Shown: positions 16,834 to 25,035 of the stretch, one piece after another
Position numbering within the stretch: position 1 is the first letter of the stretch
Layout: each line of letters opens with the position of its first letter
Assembly (NCBI GenBank): GCA_019310725.1
Contig: JAFDDT010000042.1
Coordinates: forward strand, 1 to 34,573
DNA length: 34,573 nucleotides
Reading direction: 5' to 3'
From: Deltaproteobacteria bacterium
GTDB taxonomy: Bacteria > Desulfobacterota > DSM-4660 > Desulfatiglandales > B25-G16
Notes under the pieces: model-generated
Databases searched by the model: none
Seen by the model: the letters and a program-made list of their open reading frames with translations, nothing else
What the model was told of the DNA's origin: nothing
Position numbers and translations under genes: made by a program

Positions 16834-17061
16834 ATGTATCGGAACTTCTATAACGTGTTGAAATAACAGTATTTTTATATGGAACATGTTCCATGTAGGC
16901 CAGATGGGGTAATGGAATGGTGGAATATTGGAATATTGATTCTTAGAAGGAATTGTCTCATTTCTTACCCAAATAGACGCATTGCTCCACTTTCCCATAA
17001 CCCAATATTCCATTGTTCCAACATTCCATTATTCCAATTGTGAGCGAAGCGAACTAAGTTC
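16834..17061. repeat. Intergenic repeat element, copy B (lptM-ybaB), with an additional 67 bases
   Basis: This is the second copy of the element found at 16166-16326, offset by 668 bases and in direct orientation. The two conserved blocks (16834-16946 and 17014-17061) are separated by 67 bases absent from copy A. These carry additional TATTCCATTGTTCCA-type low-complexity sequence. The stop codon of the LptM-like gene (17054-17056) lies in the end of the element. With copy A it brackets ybaB, so recombination between the copies would delete that gene. Confidence 0.85.
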
Positions 17062-17233
17062 CCCATCCATTATTCGAATCCAGCATAAGGCACCAAAGCG
17101 CGGCCTTCTGTTCAATAGGGATTGACGAAGAGGGCTTCTGGGGCAGTGAAGGGGGCCCTTTTCTACCGCAGCCCACTAATAATAGCATAAGTGGTATGAG
17201 AACAAGCAACCACAACACACTTCTCTTGGTCAT
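17054..17233 (-). CDS. lptM: LptM-like small lipoprotein
   Basis: A 59-residue protein starting at an ATG that overlaps the argH stop codon (ATGA), so it is translationally coupled to argH. It has a basic N terminus (MTKR), a hydrophobic stretch (LWLLVLIPLMLLL) and a lipobox LLVGC with Cys22, directly followed by GRKGPPSLP. The motif CGxKGPxxLP after the lipidated cysteine is the signature of the LptM (YifL) family, which assists maturation of the LptD-LptE outer-membrane LPS translocon. It is an outer-membrane lipoprotein, as residue +2 is Gly rather than Asp. The tail after residue 33 is not conserved in appearance and ends in a repeat element. The gene is easily missed because of its size. 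Confidence 0.8.
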   Translation of the reverse strand: MTKRSVLWLLVLIPLMLLLVGCGRKGPPSLPQKPSSSIPIEQKAALWCLMLDSNNGWGT

Positions 17234-18609
17234 GATCTTAGCTCTTCTCTTGCATGGTTCAGTGCCTTTCTAACTGCCTCTGACCCGGTGCCCCCATGAA
17301 TATTTCTCCGCTCGATACACAGAGATGGATCCAGCCATCCGTACACACCATCGTCAATGAGGGGACTAAATCGTTTCATTTCAGCCAGGTCTAACTGGTG
17401 CAGTTCCTTGTTATTCTTTTGGGCGGACAGGATCATGTCCCCCACAAGGTGATGGGCCTGCCGGAATGTCATCCCCTTAGTAACAAGATAATCGGCCAGG
17501 TCTGTGGCAACCAGATATCCTTGCTCAACAGCCTTTTTGATGGTCTCTTTTTTGAAAGTTATCTCTTTGAGAAGGGGAGAAAGGATAGCGAGTGATTTTT
17601 CTACTGTATCGGCAGTATCAAGCAGTGGCTCCTTATCTTCTTGCATGTCCTTGTTATAGGCGAGGGGAAGCCCTTTCATGGTGGTAAGAAGGGAAATCAG
17701 GTTCCCATACACCCTTCCAGTTTTTCCCCTGACCAGCTCAGGAATATCAGGATTCTTCTTCTGGGGCATGATGCTGCTGCCGGTAGCAAAGGCATCAGAG
17801 ATCTCGATAAAGTCAAATTCCTGGGTGGACCAAATAATCAGCTCTTCACAGAGACGGGAAAGGTGCATCATTAAGAGGGCTGAGGCAAAAATAAATTCAA
17901 CCATAAAATCCCTGTCCGATACTGCATCCATACTGTTGGCAGTGATGCCTTGCATTTGCAGCTCTCTGCACAGGAATTCCCTATCCATATTCAAGGTTGC
18001 CCCTGCCAATGCTGCACTCCCCAAAGGAAGAACATTGGTTCTCCTTAAGGCTTCCTCATAACGGCTCGTGTCTCTCTTGAGCATCTCATAGTAAGCAAGC
18101 AGATGATGTGCCAGGAGGACCGGTTGAGCCCGCTGGAGATGGGTGTAGCCTGGGATAATCAGGTCGTGGTTTCTTTCTGCCAGTTCGATCAAGGATACCT
18201 GGAATTTGTTTATGAGGTGGATAATCTTGGTAATTGAATTTCGAACGGACAGTCTTGTATCAAGGGCTATTTGATCGTTTCTGCTTCTACCGGTATGGAG
18301 CTTTTCCCCTAAGGGACCAATCTTTTCTATGAGAGCGTTTTCAATATGGGTATGGATATCCTCCAGGCTTTCATCAAACTTGAGCTCCCCCCTCTCTATT
18401 TCACGGTGGATCTCTTCCAAGGCATTGAGGATGGCCGTAGATTCATCTTTACTGATCATGCCCTGTTTTCCGAGCATCTTGCAGTATGCCCTGCTCCCCT
18501 CGATATCCTCCCTGAAGAGTCTCTTGTCAAAATGTATGGAGGCATTAAAGCTATCTGCTCTTTCATCTGTGCCGGTGTTGAAGCGGCCTCCCCAGAGCTT
18601 GCCGCCCAT
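17230..18609 (-). CDS. argH: Argininosuccinate lyase
   Basis: A 459-residue member of the fumarase/aspartase superfamily. It catalyses the last step of arginine synthesis, splitting argininosuccinate to arginine and fumarate. The N terminus KLWGGRFNTGTDERADSFNASI is typical; EDIHTHIENAL and HTGRSRNDQIALDTRL follow. The superfamily signature GSSIMPQKKNPDIPELVRGKTGR contains the catalytic serine loop. An in-frame ATG six codons upstream (18627) is possible; 18609 fits the usual family start, but neither has a strong ribosome-binding site. It lies downstream of argD and argB, but argF and argG are not between them. A MITE-like element separates it from argD, and the LptM-like gene overlaps its stop. 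Confidence 0.95.
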   Translation of the reverse strand: MGGKLWGGRFNTGTDERADSFNASIHFDKRLFREDIEGSRAYCKMLGKQGMISKDESTAILNALEEIHREIERGELKFDESLEDIHTHIENALIEKIGPLGEKLHTGRSRNDQIALDTRLSVRNSITKIIHLINKFQVSLIELAERNHDLIIPGYTHLQRAQPVLLAHHLLAYYEMLKRDTSRYEEALRRTNVLPLGSAALAGATLNMDREFLCRELQMQGITANSMDAVSDRDFMVEFIFASALLMMHLSRLCEELIIWSTQEFDFIEISDAFATGSSIMPQKKNPDIPELVRGKTGRVYGNLISLLTTMKGLPLAYNKDMQEDKEPLLDTADTVEKSLAILSPLLKEITFKKETIKKAVEQGYLVATDLADYLVTKGMTFRQAHHLVGDMILSAQKNNKELHQLDLAEMKRFSPLIDDGVYGWLDPSLCIERRNIHGGTGSEAVRKALNHAREELRS

Positions 18610-18659
18610 ATTATTTTTCCGTCTCATAAGTTTTGCGATTTTAGAACGCTGGATTCTCG

Positions 18660-18804
18660 CAGCTTCTCAATAAGTTCAGGTCCTGTCATTGCGAGCAAAG
18701 CGAAGCAATCTCCAATATCGCAATGAGATTGCCACGTCGCTCCGCTCGTTGCAATGGCCGTAAATGTCAACGGCAAAGAATCAGCCCGACTTCTTGGGAA
18801 GTTA
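18660..18804 (+). mobile_element. MITE-like element, copy 1 (argH-argD)
   Basis: A 145-bp non-coding element whose reverse complement matches 20131-20275 over its full length without gaps, with roughly 16 differences by eye (about 89 %). It contains the REP-like core TCATTGCGAGCAAAGCGAAG and the complementary-sense GACGTCGC/GCTCCGCTCG-type arm, which allow strong folding. The terminal inverted repeats are more decayed here than in copy 2. Confidence 0.8.
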
Positions 18805-18858
18805 CGAATTCTTCTAATAGCAAATATGTCATCTGTGGTCAGGTCTCACATAGATTTC

Positions 18859-20052
18859 TTATTTCTCGCTTTCCCTGAATATCTGATCCAGGCAGTGAAT
18901 GAGGAGGTCAATCTCTTCTTTCCCTATGATCAGAGGAGGGACAAACCTGAGTACTCTTTCCTGCACACAGTTAATCAAAAAACCCCTTTCCATGCAGGCA
19001 GTGACAAAAGGAGCACCCTCTGTATCTAATTCTACCCCAAGGATAAGACCTAATCCCCTGATATCCTTAATGATGCCGTGTTTTTGCTGAAGGGCTTTGA
19101 GCTCATCTTTGAGATAGTCTCCCATCACTCTGGCATTCTCAATCCAACCATCATTCAAAAGACTTTTTACAACGGCAGTGGCTCCTGCTGTAATAAGGGG
19201 TGTGCCCCCGAATGTGGTCGCATGACTTCCGGGACCAAATGCGTCGTTTAGTTCCTCCGTGGCCAGCATTGCACCTATGGGTATTCCATTACCCAGGGCC
19301 TTGGCCAGGGTTATGATATCGGGTGTTATTCCAAAATGCTGGTATGCAAAGAGCCGCCCTGTCCTTCCCATACCTACCTGTATCTCGTCCAAGATCAAGA
19401 GCATACCGTGCTCTGTGCAAATCTCTCTAACACCTTTTAGGTAATCAGGATCAGGTAAAACAACACCACCTTCACCCTGTATTGGCTCTAACATCACAGC
19501 ACACACTGATTCATCTACGGACGATTCCAATTTTTCAAAATCATTAAAAGACACAAATCTAAAACCCTCGAGAAGAGGATCAAACCCAGTTCTGATCCTC
19601 TCCTGGCCGGTAGCCGACAGGGTGGCCATGGTGCGGCCGTGGAACGAGTTCTCCATGGTCATGATAATATATCTTTCGGAGCCAAATTTTTCCCTTGAGT
19701 AACGCCTGGCCAACTTTATGGCTGCCTCGTTAGCCTCTGCACCGCTGTTACAAAAAAATACCCTGTCAGCAAAGGAATTTTCTGCCAATATTTGGGCAAG
19801 CTCTGTCTGGGGCTCGGTATAGAAAAGGTTGGATACATGGACAAGTTTTTGCGACTGTTCGTATAGGGCCTTACTGAGTATAGGTGAACTATGTCCCAAG
19901 GAACAGACAGCAATACCTCCTACAAAGTCAAGGTACTCCTTGCCGTTTTCATCCCATACCCGGCATCCATCTCCCTTGACCAGGGTGATCGGAACGCGCT
20001 TGTATGTAGGAAACATATATCTGTCTGCCTTGTCTGTTGTATGCGAGGTCAT
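18859..20052 (-). CDS. argD: Acetylornithine/succinyl-diaminopimelate-type aminotransferase
   Basis: A PLP-dependent class III aminotransferase of about 397 residues. It makes N-acetylornithine from N-acetylglutamate semialdehyde and can often also serve lysine synthesis. Motifs: GDGCRVWDENGKEYLDFVGGIAV near the N terminus, FFCNSGAEANEAAIKLAR (phosphate-binding loop), ENSFHGRTMATLSATGQ, LILDEIQVGMGRTG (cofactor Asp), ITLAKALGNGIPIGAML with the Schiff-base Lys, and GSHATTFGGTPL. The ATG at 20052 gives the usual family start; a TTG six codons upstream is possible, and no strong ribosome-binding site is visible for either. It is bracketed by two inverted copies of a MITE-like element, which separate it from argB and argH. 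Confidence 0.94.
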   Translation of the reverse strand: MTSHTTDKADRYMFPTYKRVPITLVKGDGCRVWDENGKEYLDFVGGIAVCSLGHSSPILSKALYEQSQKLVHVSNLFYTEPQTELAQILAENSFADRVFFCNSGAEANEAAIKLARRYSREKFGSERYIIMTMENSFHGRTMATLSATGQERIRTGFDPLLEGFRFVSFNDFEKLESSVDESVCAVMLEPIQGEGGVVLPDPDYLKGVREICTEHGMLLILDEIQVGMGRTGRLFAYQHFGITPDIITLAKALGNGIPIGAMLATEELNDAFGPGSHATTFGGTPLITAGATAVVKSLLNDGWIENARVMGDYLKDELKALQQKHGIIKDIRGLGLILGVELDTEGAPFVTACMERGFLINCVQERVLRFVPPLIIGKEEIDLLIHCLDQIFRESEK

Positions 20053-20130
20053 GTTATAGTGAAATTTCAAAGTTAGCTAAAGTTGTGAATGGGATCCCAG
20101 GTAATCTATTGGCTTTGGGCACTTATTAAT

Positions 20131-20275
20131 TAACTTCTTAAAAAGTTCGGCTGATTCCTTGCCGTTGACGTTTACGGTCATTGCAAGGAGCGGAGCGACG
20201 TGGCAATCTCATTGCGATATTAGACATTGCTCCGCTTTGCTCGCAATGACAGAACCCGAACTTATTGAGAAGTTA
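20131..20275 (-). mobile_element. MITE-like element, copy 2 (argD-argB)
   Basis: A 145-bp non-coding element with terminal inverted repeats of 20 bases, 20131-20150 (TAACTTCTTAAAAAGTTCGG) and 20256-20275, which match at 18 of 20 positions. Both ends carry TA at the outermost position, which could be a target duplication as for mariner/IS630-type MITEs. It is in opposite orientation to copy 1 at 18660-18804. No transposase that could mobilise it is in the window; the ISNCY remnant has unrelated ends. Confidence 0.8.
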
Positions 20276-20280
20276 TCTTA

Positions 20281-21189
20281 TCAATTCAATACTATTTCAG
20301 TTCCAGTTCCCTCATCAGTAAATATCTCTAAGAGCAGTGCGTGCTCCTTTCTGCCATCAATAATATGAACCTTTTCCACTCCGCCCTTGAGGGCCTCAAA
20401 ACTGCATTGAAGCTTTGGTATCATGCCCTCCTTGATAACACCACGAGCGATCATACGGTCGGCCTCGTCCATAGTAAGACTGCTAACGAGACTACCATTA
20501 CTGTCAAGCACTCCGTCCACATCGGTCAACATGATAAGCTTTCTGGCCTTGAGAGATTTGGCAATATGACCAGCCACCAGATCAGCATTGATATTGTAGG
20601 TCTCATTGTCTTTGCCAATGCCAACAGGCGCAATCACAGGAGTAAACTGGTTATCAATGAGATTCATTATTATACGATTGTTGATGGAAACAACCTCGCC
20701 TACTAGACCAATGTCTACCATCTCCGGCGGGTTACCAGGTTTATCCCCTTGCTCATCAGGATTTGATAGGAGCTTAAGCTTTCTTGCGGTTATAAGATGG
20801 CCATCTTTGCCTGAGAGACCAACTGCCTGGCCACCGTGTTGATTTATGGTGGCTACAATCTCTTTGTTCACCTTACCGGCAAGAACCATTTCGACTACAT
20901 CCATTGTCTTCTCATCAGTGATTCTGTGTCCTGCAACAAAATTCGATTTTATGGAGAGTTTGCTTAAGAATTTCCCTATCTGAGGCCCACCTCCGTGGAT
21001 TACTACTGGGTTGAGACCAACGTATTTCATAAGAATGATATCCAGAGCAAAGCCTTTCTTCAGCTTGGCATCAACCATTGCATGACCGCCATACTTGATG
21101 ACCATGGTCTGCCTGTCAAATTTCTTTATGTAGGGCAGGGCTTCAATCAGGATCCTTGCCCTATCCAGTCCGGTATTCATTGTATCCAT
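20281..21189 (-). CDS. argB: Acetylglutamate kinase
   Basis: An amino acid kinase of about 302 residues that phosphorylates N-acetylglutamate, the second step of arginine synthesis. Family motifs: [24 protein letters not shown] (phosphate-binding Lys and GG), [43 protein letters not shown], and [24 protein letters not shown]. The C terminus ([11 protein letters not shown]) is canonical. The ATG at 21189 is preferred over an in-frame TTG at 21207; a further ATG at 21180 is also possible. The octamer repeat array lies just upstream, in the 76 bases separating it from hslU. The presence of an arginine-inhibition N-terminal helix, as in long NAGK enzymes, is not obvious. Confidence 0.95.
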   Translation of the reverse strand: MDTMNTGLDRARILIEALPYIKKFDRQTMVIKYGGHAMVDAKLKKGFALDIILMKYVGLNPVVIHGGGPQIGKFLSKLSIKSNFVAGHRITDEKTMDVVEMVLAGKVNKEIVATINQHGGQAVGLSGKDGHLITARKLKLLSNPDEQGDKPGNPPEMVDIGLVGEVVSINNRIIMNLIDNQFTPVIAPVGIGKDNETYNINADLVAGHIAKSLKARKLIMLTDVDGVLDSNGSLVSSLTMDEADRMIARGVIKEGMIPKLQCSFEALKGGVEKVHIIDGRKEHALLLEIFTDEGTGTEIVLN

Positions 21190-21202
21190 TGTGTTTTTGT
21201 GC

Positions 21203-21250
21203 CTCAATCCCTCAATCCCTCAATCCCTCAATCCCTCAATCCCTCAATCC
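21203..21250. repeat. Six tandem octamers between hslU and argB
   Basis: CTCAATCC occurs six times without interruption (GGATTGAG on the coding strand). The array ends 14 bases before the proposed argB ATG and starts 16 bases after the hslU stop codon. As GGATTGAGG is purine-rich, the last unit could act as a weak Shine-Dalgarno. Copy number is likely to be variable because of slippage. Confidence 0.9.
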
Positions 21251-21265
21251 CTAAATTCACAATCC

Positions 21266-22669
21266 CTATAGAATATACCTGCTAAGGTTTCTATCTTCCA
21301 ATATCTCGCTTAACTTCTGCCTTACATAGTCTCTGTCAATGGTTATTTCTTTTTCTTGAGTGTCTGGTGCATTGAAAGAGATATCATCCAACAGTGCTTC
21401 CATTACCGTATGCAGACGGCGTGCACCAATATTTTCCATGCTTTCATTGGCCGAAAATGCCATCTCTGCTATCTCTGATACGGCTGATTCAGTAAACTCT
21501 AGCGCTATTCCTTCAGTAGCTAACAAGGCCATGTATTGAGTTATCAAGGCATTTTGGGGCTCTGTCAGTATCCTGACGAAATCCTGTTGTGTCAGGGGGT
21601 TGAGTTCTACCCTGATGGGAAAACGACCCTGAAGTTCAGGCAAAAGGTCAGAGGGTTTGCTTCCGTGGAAGGCTCCGGATGCAATGAATAATATATGATC
21701 TGTCTTTACCATGCCGTATTTTGTAAGCACTGTTGATCCCTCTACAATGGGAAGGAGATCCCTTTGCACCCCCTCCCTCGATACATCAGGGCCAGCTCCT
21801 GACTCGGTGCCCACTATTTTGTCCAGCTCGTCTAAAAATATAATCCCGTTTTGCTCGGTCCGACGTATAGCCTCTTCAATAACCTTATCAAAATCAATCA
21901 ACTTTTGTGATTCCTGCTGCGTTAGTATCTCTACTGCCTCTTTTACCTTCACTCTCTTTTTCTTGGTCTTGGATGGGAGAATTTGCCCGAAGATCTCTTT
22001 CACATTCATATCAAGCTCTTCTAACCCGGAACCGGAGAATATCTCTACAAGAGGAAAAGACTTATCAGTTACCTCCAGCTCAACATACCTTTCATCCAAC
22101 TTGCCATTCCTTAAGAGCCGCCTCAGTTTCTCCCTGGTAGAGTCAGCGTCAGTAGGTTCGCTTCTCACTACCTCCAGCATTCCTTCCCTTTTTTCCCCGG
22201 AGTCTTTCTCAATTTCCTTTTTTGGCTTAGGAAGAAGGATATCCAGCAATTTATCTTCTGCTAACTCCATTGCCTTGGTCTTGACCTTTTCTTGTTCTTG
22301 CTGTTTGGCCATATTCACGCCCAACTCGATCAAGTCCCTTATCATGCTCTCTACGTCTCTGCCCACATAACCAACTTCAGTAAACTTGGAGGCTTCTATC
22401 TTCAAGAAGGGAGAATTTGCTAACCTGGCAAGGCGTCTCGCTATCTCTGTTTTTCCAACACCAGTAGGGCCTATCATAATAATATTCTTAGGGGCTATTT
22501 CATCTCTGAGCTCTTGCGGGACCTGTTGTCTGCGCCATCTGTTCCTGAGGGCGATAGCCACCGAGCGTTTTGCATTGTCTTGGCCAACTATATATTTATC
22601 GAGTTCTAAGACGATCTCTCTTGGCGTAAAGACCTTCATCTCTTTTTTTGTTATATCAATTTCTTCCAT
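21266..22669 (-). CDS. hslU: ATP-dependent protease ATPase subunit HslU
   Basis: A 467-residue AAA+ unfoldase (ClpY) that feeds substrates to the HslV peptidase. [34 protein letters not shown] is the standard start. Walker A is GPTGVGKTE, the [10 protein letters not shown] pore segment follows, then the intermediate domain (about residues 110-240) with charged coiled stretches. Walker B is [10 protein letters not shown], with the sensor region [14 protein letters not shown]. The C-terminal tail LSRYIL is the segment that inserts into HslV to activate it. GGAG precedes the ATG, and hslV ends 53 bases upstream. Confidence 0.97.
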   Translation of the reverse strand: MEEIDITKKEMKVFTPREIVLELDKYIVGQDNAKRSVAIALRNRWRRQQVPQELRDEIAPKNIIMIGPTGVGKTEIARRLARLANSPFLKIEASKFTEVGYVGRDVESMIRDLIELGVNMAKQQEQEKVKTKAMELAEDKLLDILLPKPKKEIEKDSGEKREGMLEVVRSEPTDADSTREKLRRLLRNGKLDERYVELEVTDKSFPLVEIFSGSGLEELDMNVKEIFGQILPSKTKKKRVKVKEAVEILTQQESQKLIDFDKVIEEAIRRTEQNGIIFLDELDKIVGTESGAGPDVSREGVQRDLLPIVEGSTVLTKYGMVKTDHILFIASGAFHGSKPSDLLPELQGRFPIRVELNPLTQQDFVRILTEPQNALITQYMALLATEGIALEFTESAVSEIAEMAFSANESMENIGARRLHTVMEALLDDISFNAPDTQEKEITIDRDYVRQKLSEILEDRNLSRYIL

Positions 22670-22722
22670 TTGATCTCCATATGAGCCGCAAAGGGCCGCA
22701 GTAGAGGAATAGCGATTTACTA

Positions 22723-23310
22723 TTACATGCTTTTTTTCCGCGCGGACAGCGTTTTGATTTCAAACTCCTCATTGGTGTAGAGACAGATAGAAGCTGCAAT
22801 TTTCATTGATTCAAGTGCCATAGCTTCGGGATCTAAATCCGTGTGAGCGAGTAGGGCCTTTGCAGCAGCTAATGCATAGGGCCCTCCGGAACCAATAGCA
22901 GCCACCTCTTCATCCGGTTCAATCACATCTCCATTACCTGATAATATGAGGGTATGTTCCTTGTCCATGGCAAGGAGCAAGGCCTCTAATCTTCGGAGAA
23001 TTTTGTCCGTTCTCCAATCCTTGGCTAACTCAACTGAGGCTCTGGGAAGGTTTCCATTGAATTTTTCCAGCTTTCCCTCCAGCTTTTCGAAAAGAGCAAA
23101 GGCATCTGCTGTTGCCCCGGCAAAACCTACCAGAACCTGAGCATTATACATGAATCTGAGTTTCTTGGCCTTCTGTTTCATAATCGTATTTTCCACGGTG
23201 ACCTGCCCATCCGCCGCCATGACTGCCTGCCCCTGTTTCCTAATGGATAGGATAGTGGTGCTCCTGATCTTTTGGTTTGGCAAATGTCTATTGTAATCTT
23301 GTAATGTCAA
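22723..23310 (-). CDS. hslV: ATP-dependent protease subunit HslV, with TTG start and long propeptide
   Basis: The proteasome-like N-terminal-threonine peptidase (ClpQ) that partners HslU. The mature N terminus is expected at the first Thr of [26 protein letters not shown] follows, and [15 protein letters not shown] is the conserved late motif. E. coli HslV has only Met before the catalytic Thr. Here no ATG lies near it. The nearest well-supported start is TTG at 23310, which has GGGAGG eight bases upstream, giving a 17-residue propeptide ([17 protein letters not shown]). A second TTG nine codons later lacks a comparable site. The AADG sequence replaces the more usual AGDG. It sits in the conserved order xerC-hslV-hslU, 29 bases after xerC. 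Confidence 0.94.
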   Translation of the reverse strand: MTLQDYNRHLPNQKIRSTTILSIRKQGQAVMAADGQVTVENTIMKQKAKKLRFMYNAQVLVGFAGATADAFALFEKLEGKLEKFNGNLPRASVELAKDWRTDKILRRLEALLLAMDKEHTLILSGNGDVIEPDEEVAAIGSGGPYALAAAKALLAHTDLDPEAMALESMKIAASICLYTNEEFEIKTLSARKKSM

Positions 23311-23339
23311 GTGATGTCCTCCCTTTGGGATTTACAGAA

Positions 23340-24248
23340 TTAGCTTCTCGGATGAGACCTATCATAGACCTCCATTAATTTGTCTATACTCAGATGCGTG
23401 TATTTCTGGGTAGTCGAGAGGTTCACATGGCCCAGGAGTTCCTGGATAGATCGTAGATCCGCACCACCATCCAGGAGATGGGTGGCAAAGGTGTGGCGTA
23501 TTGAATGGGGGCTAATTTCCATTCTGATGCCGCATTCCCTTGAGTATCTTTTGACCATTCTATGCACGTTGCGGGTGGAGAGCCGGCCGCCCCTGTAATT
23601 AAGAAAGAGAGGACCTTGACTCTTTGGGTACCCAGCCTTTTTTCTCATCTTGTCAGAGTGTTCGAGATATTCTCTAATCGCAGCGATAGCCTTTCTGCCA
23701 ACTGGTAAAAGTCTTTCTTTCCCGCCTTTACCTGAAACCCTCACAAGCCGGGAACCAAGATCTAGGCTCTCTATGTCTAAACCAACGAGTTCACTGACCC
23801 TGAGGCCAGACGAGTAAAGGAGCTCCAGGATAGCCACATCCCTGAGCCCCAATTCTTTTTGCCTGTCAGGTTGATCCAGCAGGGCGAACATATCATCTAT
23901 GGGGAGATAGGTGGGGATATAGCGCTCCTGTTTGGGAGTGGCTATCTCTGCCGCAGGATTACACGAAGCAAGTCCTCTCAACTCCAAATACTTGAAAAAT
24001 GATTTCAATGCCGAAAGCTTGCGAGCTATAGTAGATCGATGGCACCTATCAAAAAGGTCTCCCAGATATGACCTGATGAGTGAATAGTCTACCAGGTCGA
24101 TTTCTGGATCACCGTTTTCTATATCTTTTTTGGTTGCAAGAAATCTGCTAAATTGCCTGAGATCGCTTTCATAGTTTCTGATAGTGTTTTCTGAATATCC
24201 TTTTTCCTTCTGGACATAGATAATAAAAGAGGAAATTAAATTTTTCAT
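23340..24248 (-). CDS. xerC: Tyrosine recombinase XerC
   Basis: A 302-residue integrase-family recombinase that resolves chromosome dimers at dif with XerD. The N-terminal SAM-like core-binding domain covers about residues 1-90 (YVQKEKGYSENTIRNYESDL). The catalytic domain has the full set: SSGLRVSELVGLD (Arg), SGKGGKERLLPVG (Lys), SPHSIRHTFATHLLDGGADL (His and Arg), LLGHVNLSTTQKYTHLS (His and the nucleophilic Tyr). No accessory phage or integron genes are nearby, and the xerC-hslV-hslU order is the housekeeping arrangement. The ATG at 24248 gives a standard N terminus. Confidence 0.93.
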   Translation of the reverse strand: MKNLISSFIIYVQKEKGYSENTIRNYESDLRQFSRFLATKKDIENGDPEIDLVDYSLIRSYLGDLFDRCHRSTIARKLSALKSFFKYLELRGLASCNPAAEIATPKQERYIPTYLPIDDMFALLDQPDRQKELGLRDVAILELLYSSGLRVSELVGLDIESLDLGSRLVRVSGKGGKERLLPVGRKAIAAIREYLEHSDKMRKKAGYPKSQGPLFLNYRGGRLSTRNVHRMVKRYSRECGIRMEISPHSIRHTFATHLLDGGADLRSIQELLGHVNLSTTQKYTHLSIDKLMEVYDRSHPRS

Positions 24249-24567
24249 GTTATTCGGTCACATCAACAAGAGATAAGAGAAAGAAGGAAATCACTTTTAA
24301 CCCTTAATAACTATCATATTTTTTTATATTAGCAACTAAAAACTGTCTAAAAAATTGTCTATCAGTCTTGCCTTGGGCCATTTGAGAGTGTGGGCTTTAG
24401 ATTTTTTGATCTGCTCCAATGAGTTGGCAGCACAGATTGAACAGACACCAGGGTAGGGGAGATAGGTGCTGGAAGCCTGGTTTTGAATGGCAAAAGGATA
24501 CACACAAGAAGGGACGTGGAATGTGTATTCTTATTTTTTGGAAGAAAATCAAGGTTAGGTGTGCGAG
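24249..24567. other. Intergenic region upstream of xerC
   Basis: About 320 bases without a convincing frame. On the minus strand it must carry the promoter of the xerC-hslVU-arg cluster. A very AT-rich stretch at about 24300-24340 is the best candidate area, but I cannot assign definite boxes. No repeat of the neighbouring families is visible. Confidence 0.4.
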
Positions 24568-24816
24568 CTAGCGAAGCCCCTTCATCGCCTGTTTAAAGAG
24601 TTCGTTAATGGACAGGGTAAGCTCAGATGCCTCTTCAAGGAGACGTACGACTTCTACCAAGTTCTCACTGCGTGCCTTTTTTGACCATTCACAGTAGGTG
24701 TTGGCGTGATCGTCATTATGCTTAATCCAAAATTCCAATAGCTTGGCCAGTTTTTCCCTTACTGATAAGCTGCTCTGGTCCTCAACGCTTGTATCTTCGT
24801 GGTGATGATGATTCAT
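24568..24816 (-). CDS. Small His-rich helical protein beside CooT
   Basis: An 82-residue protein starting MNHHHHED, followed by a predicted all-helical body: VREKLAKLLEFWIKHNDDHANTY and LVEVVRLLEEASELTLSINELFKQAM. Histidines 3-6, 33 and 37 could bind metal. I do not know a characterised family, although small His-tagged-looking proteins of this kind occur next to CooT-like genes in anaerobes. It begins 30 bases after the CooT gene on the same strand, so the two are most likely one transcript, which suggests a role in nickel storage or delivery. That role is an inference from context and histidine content. Confidence 0.7.
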   Translation of the reverse strand: MNHHHHEDTSVEDQSSLSVREKLAKLLEFWIKHNDDHANTYCEWSKKARSENLVEVVRLLEEASELTLSINELFKQAMKGLR

Positions 24817-24846
24817 ACAAACCCCGCTTAGAACAGTTTCAGGCCT

Positions 24847-25035
24847 CTATTCTTCTTCCAGCAAAATCCTGTGATCGACAAGGTTCATTTCCTTGATCCT
24901 TGCTTTGATTGTGCGCTGTCCGCCGAAAATGTCCTGGAGGTATATCCCGTTTTCCTCAGGTCTCAGGGTATCGACGCCTTCCATGATAAGCTTCTCTTGC
25001 CCATCCTTGATGAGATACGCATTTGCTTCACACAT
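24847..25035 (-). CDS. cooT: CooT family nickel-binding protein
   Basis: A 62-residue protein beginning MCEANAYLIKDGQEKLIMEGVD and ending NLVDHRILLEEE, a close match in length and pattern to CooT, the small SH3-like dimer that binds Ni(II) through Cys2 for CO dehydrogenase maturation. Cys2 is present. GGAGGAGG is well placed before the ATG at 25035. The same frame is open upstream to 25203 and encodes a hydrophobic helix (MLIIPFWFSFFICLVLVLIPV), so a longer membrane-anchored form starting at 25113 cannot be excluded, but it lacks a good ribosome-binding site. No CO dehydrogenase (cooS), cooC or cooJ gene is in the window. Confidence 0.82.
   Translation of the reverse strand: MCEANAYLIKDGQEKLIMEGVDTLRPEENGIYLQDIFGGQRTIKARIKEMNLVDHRILLEEE

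Noticed and set aside
21195-21250. Octamer array as a possible CRISPR
   Set aside because: The units are adjacent eight-base repeats without spacers, and no cas gene is present.
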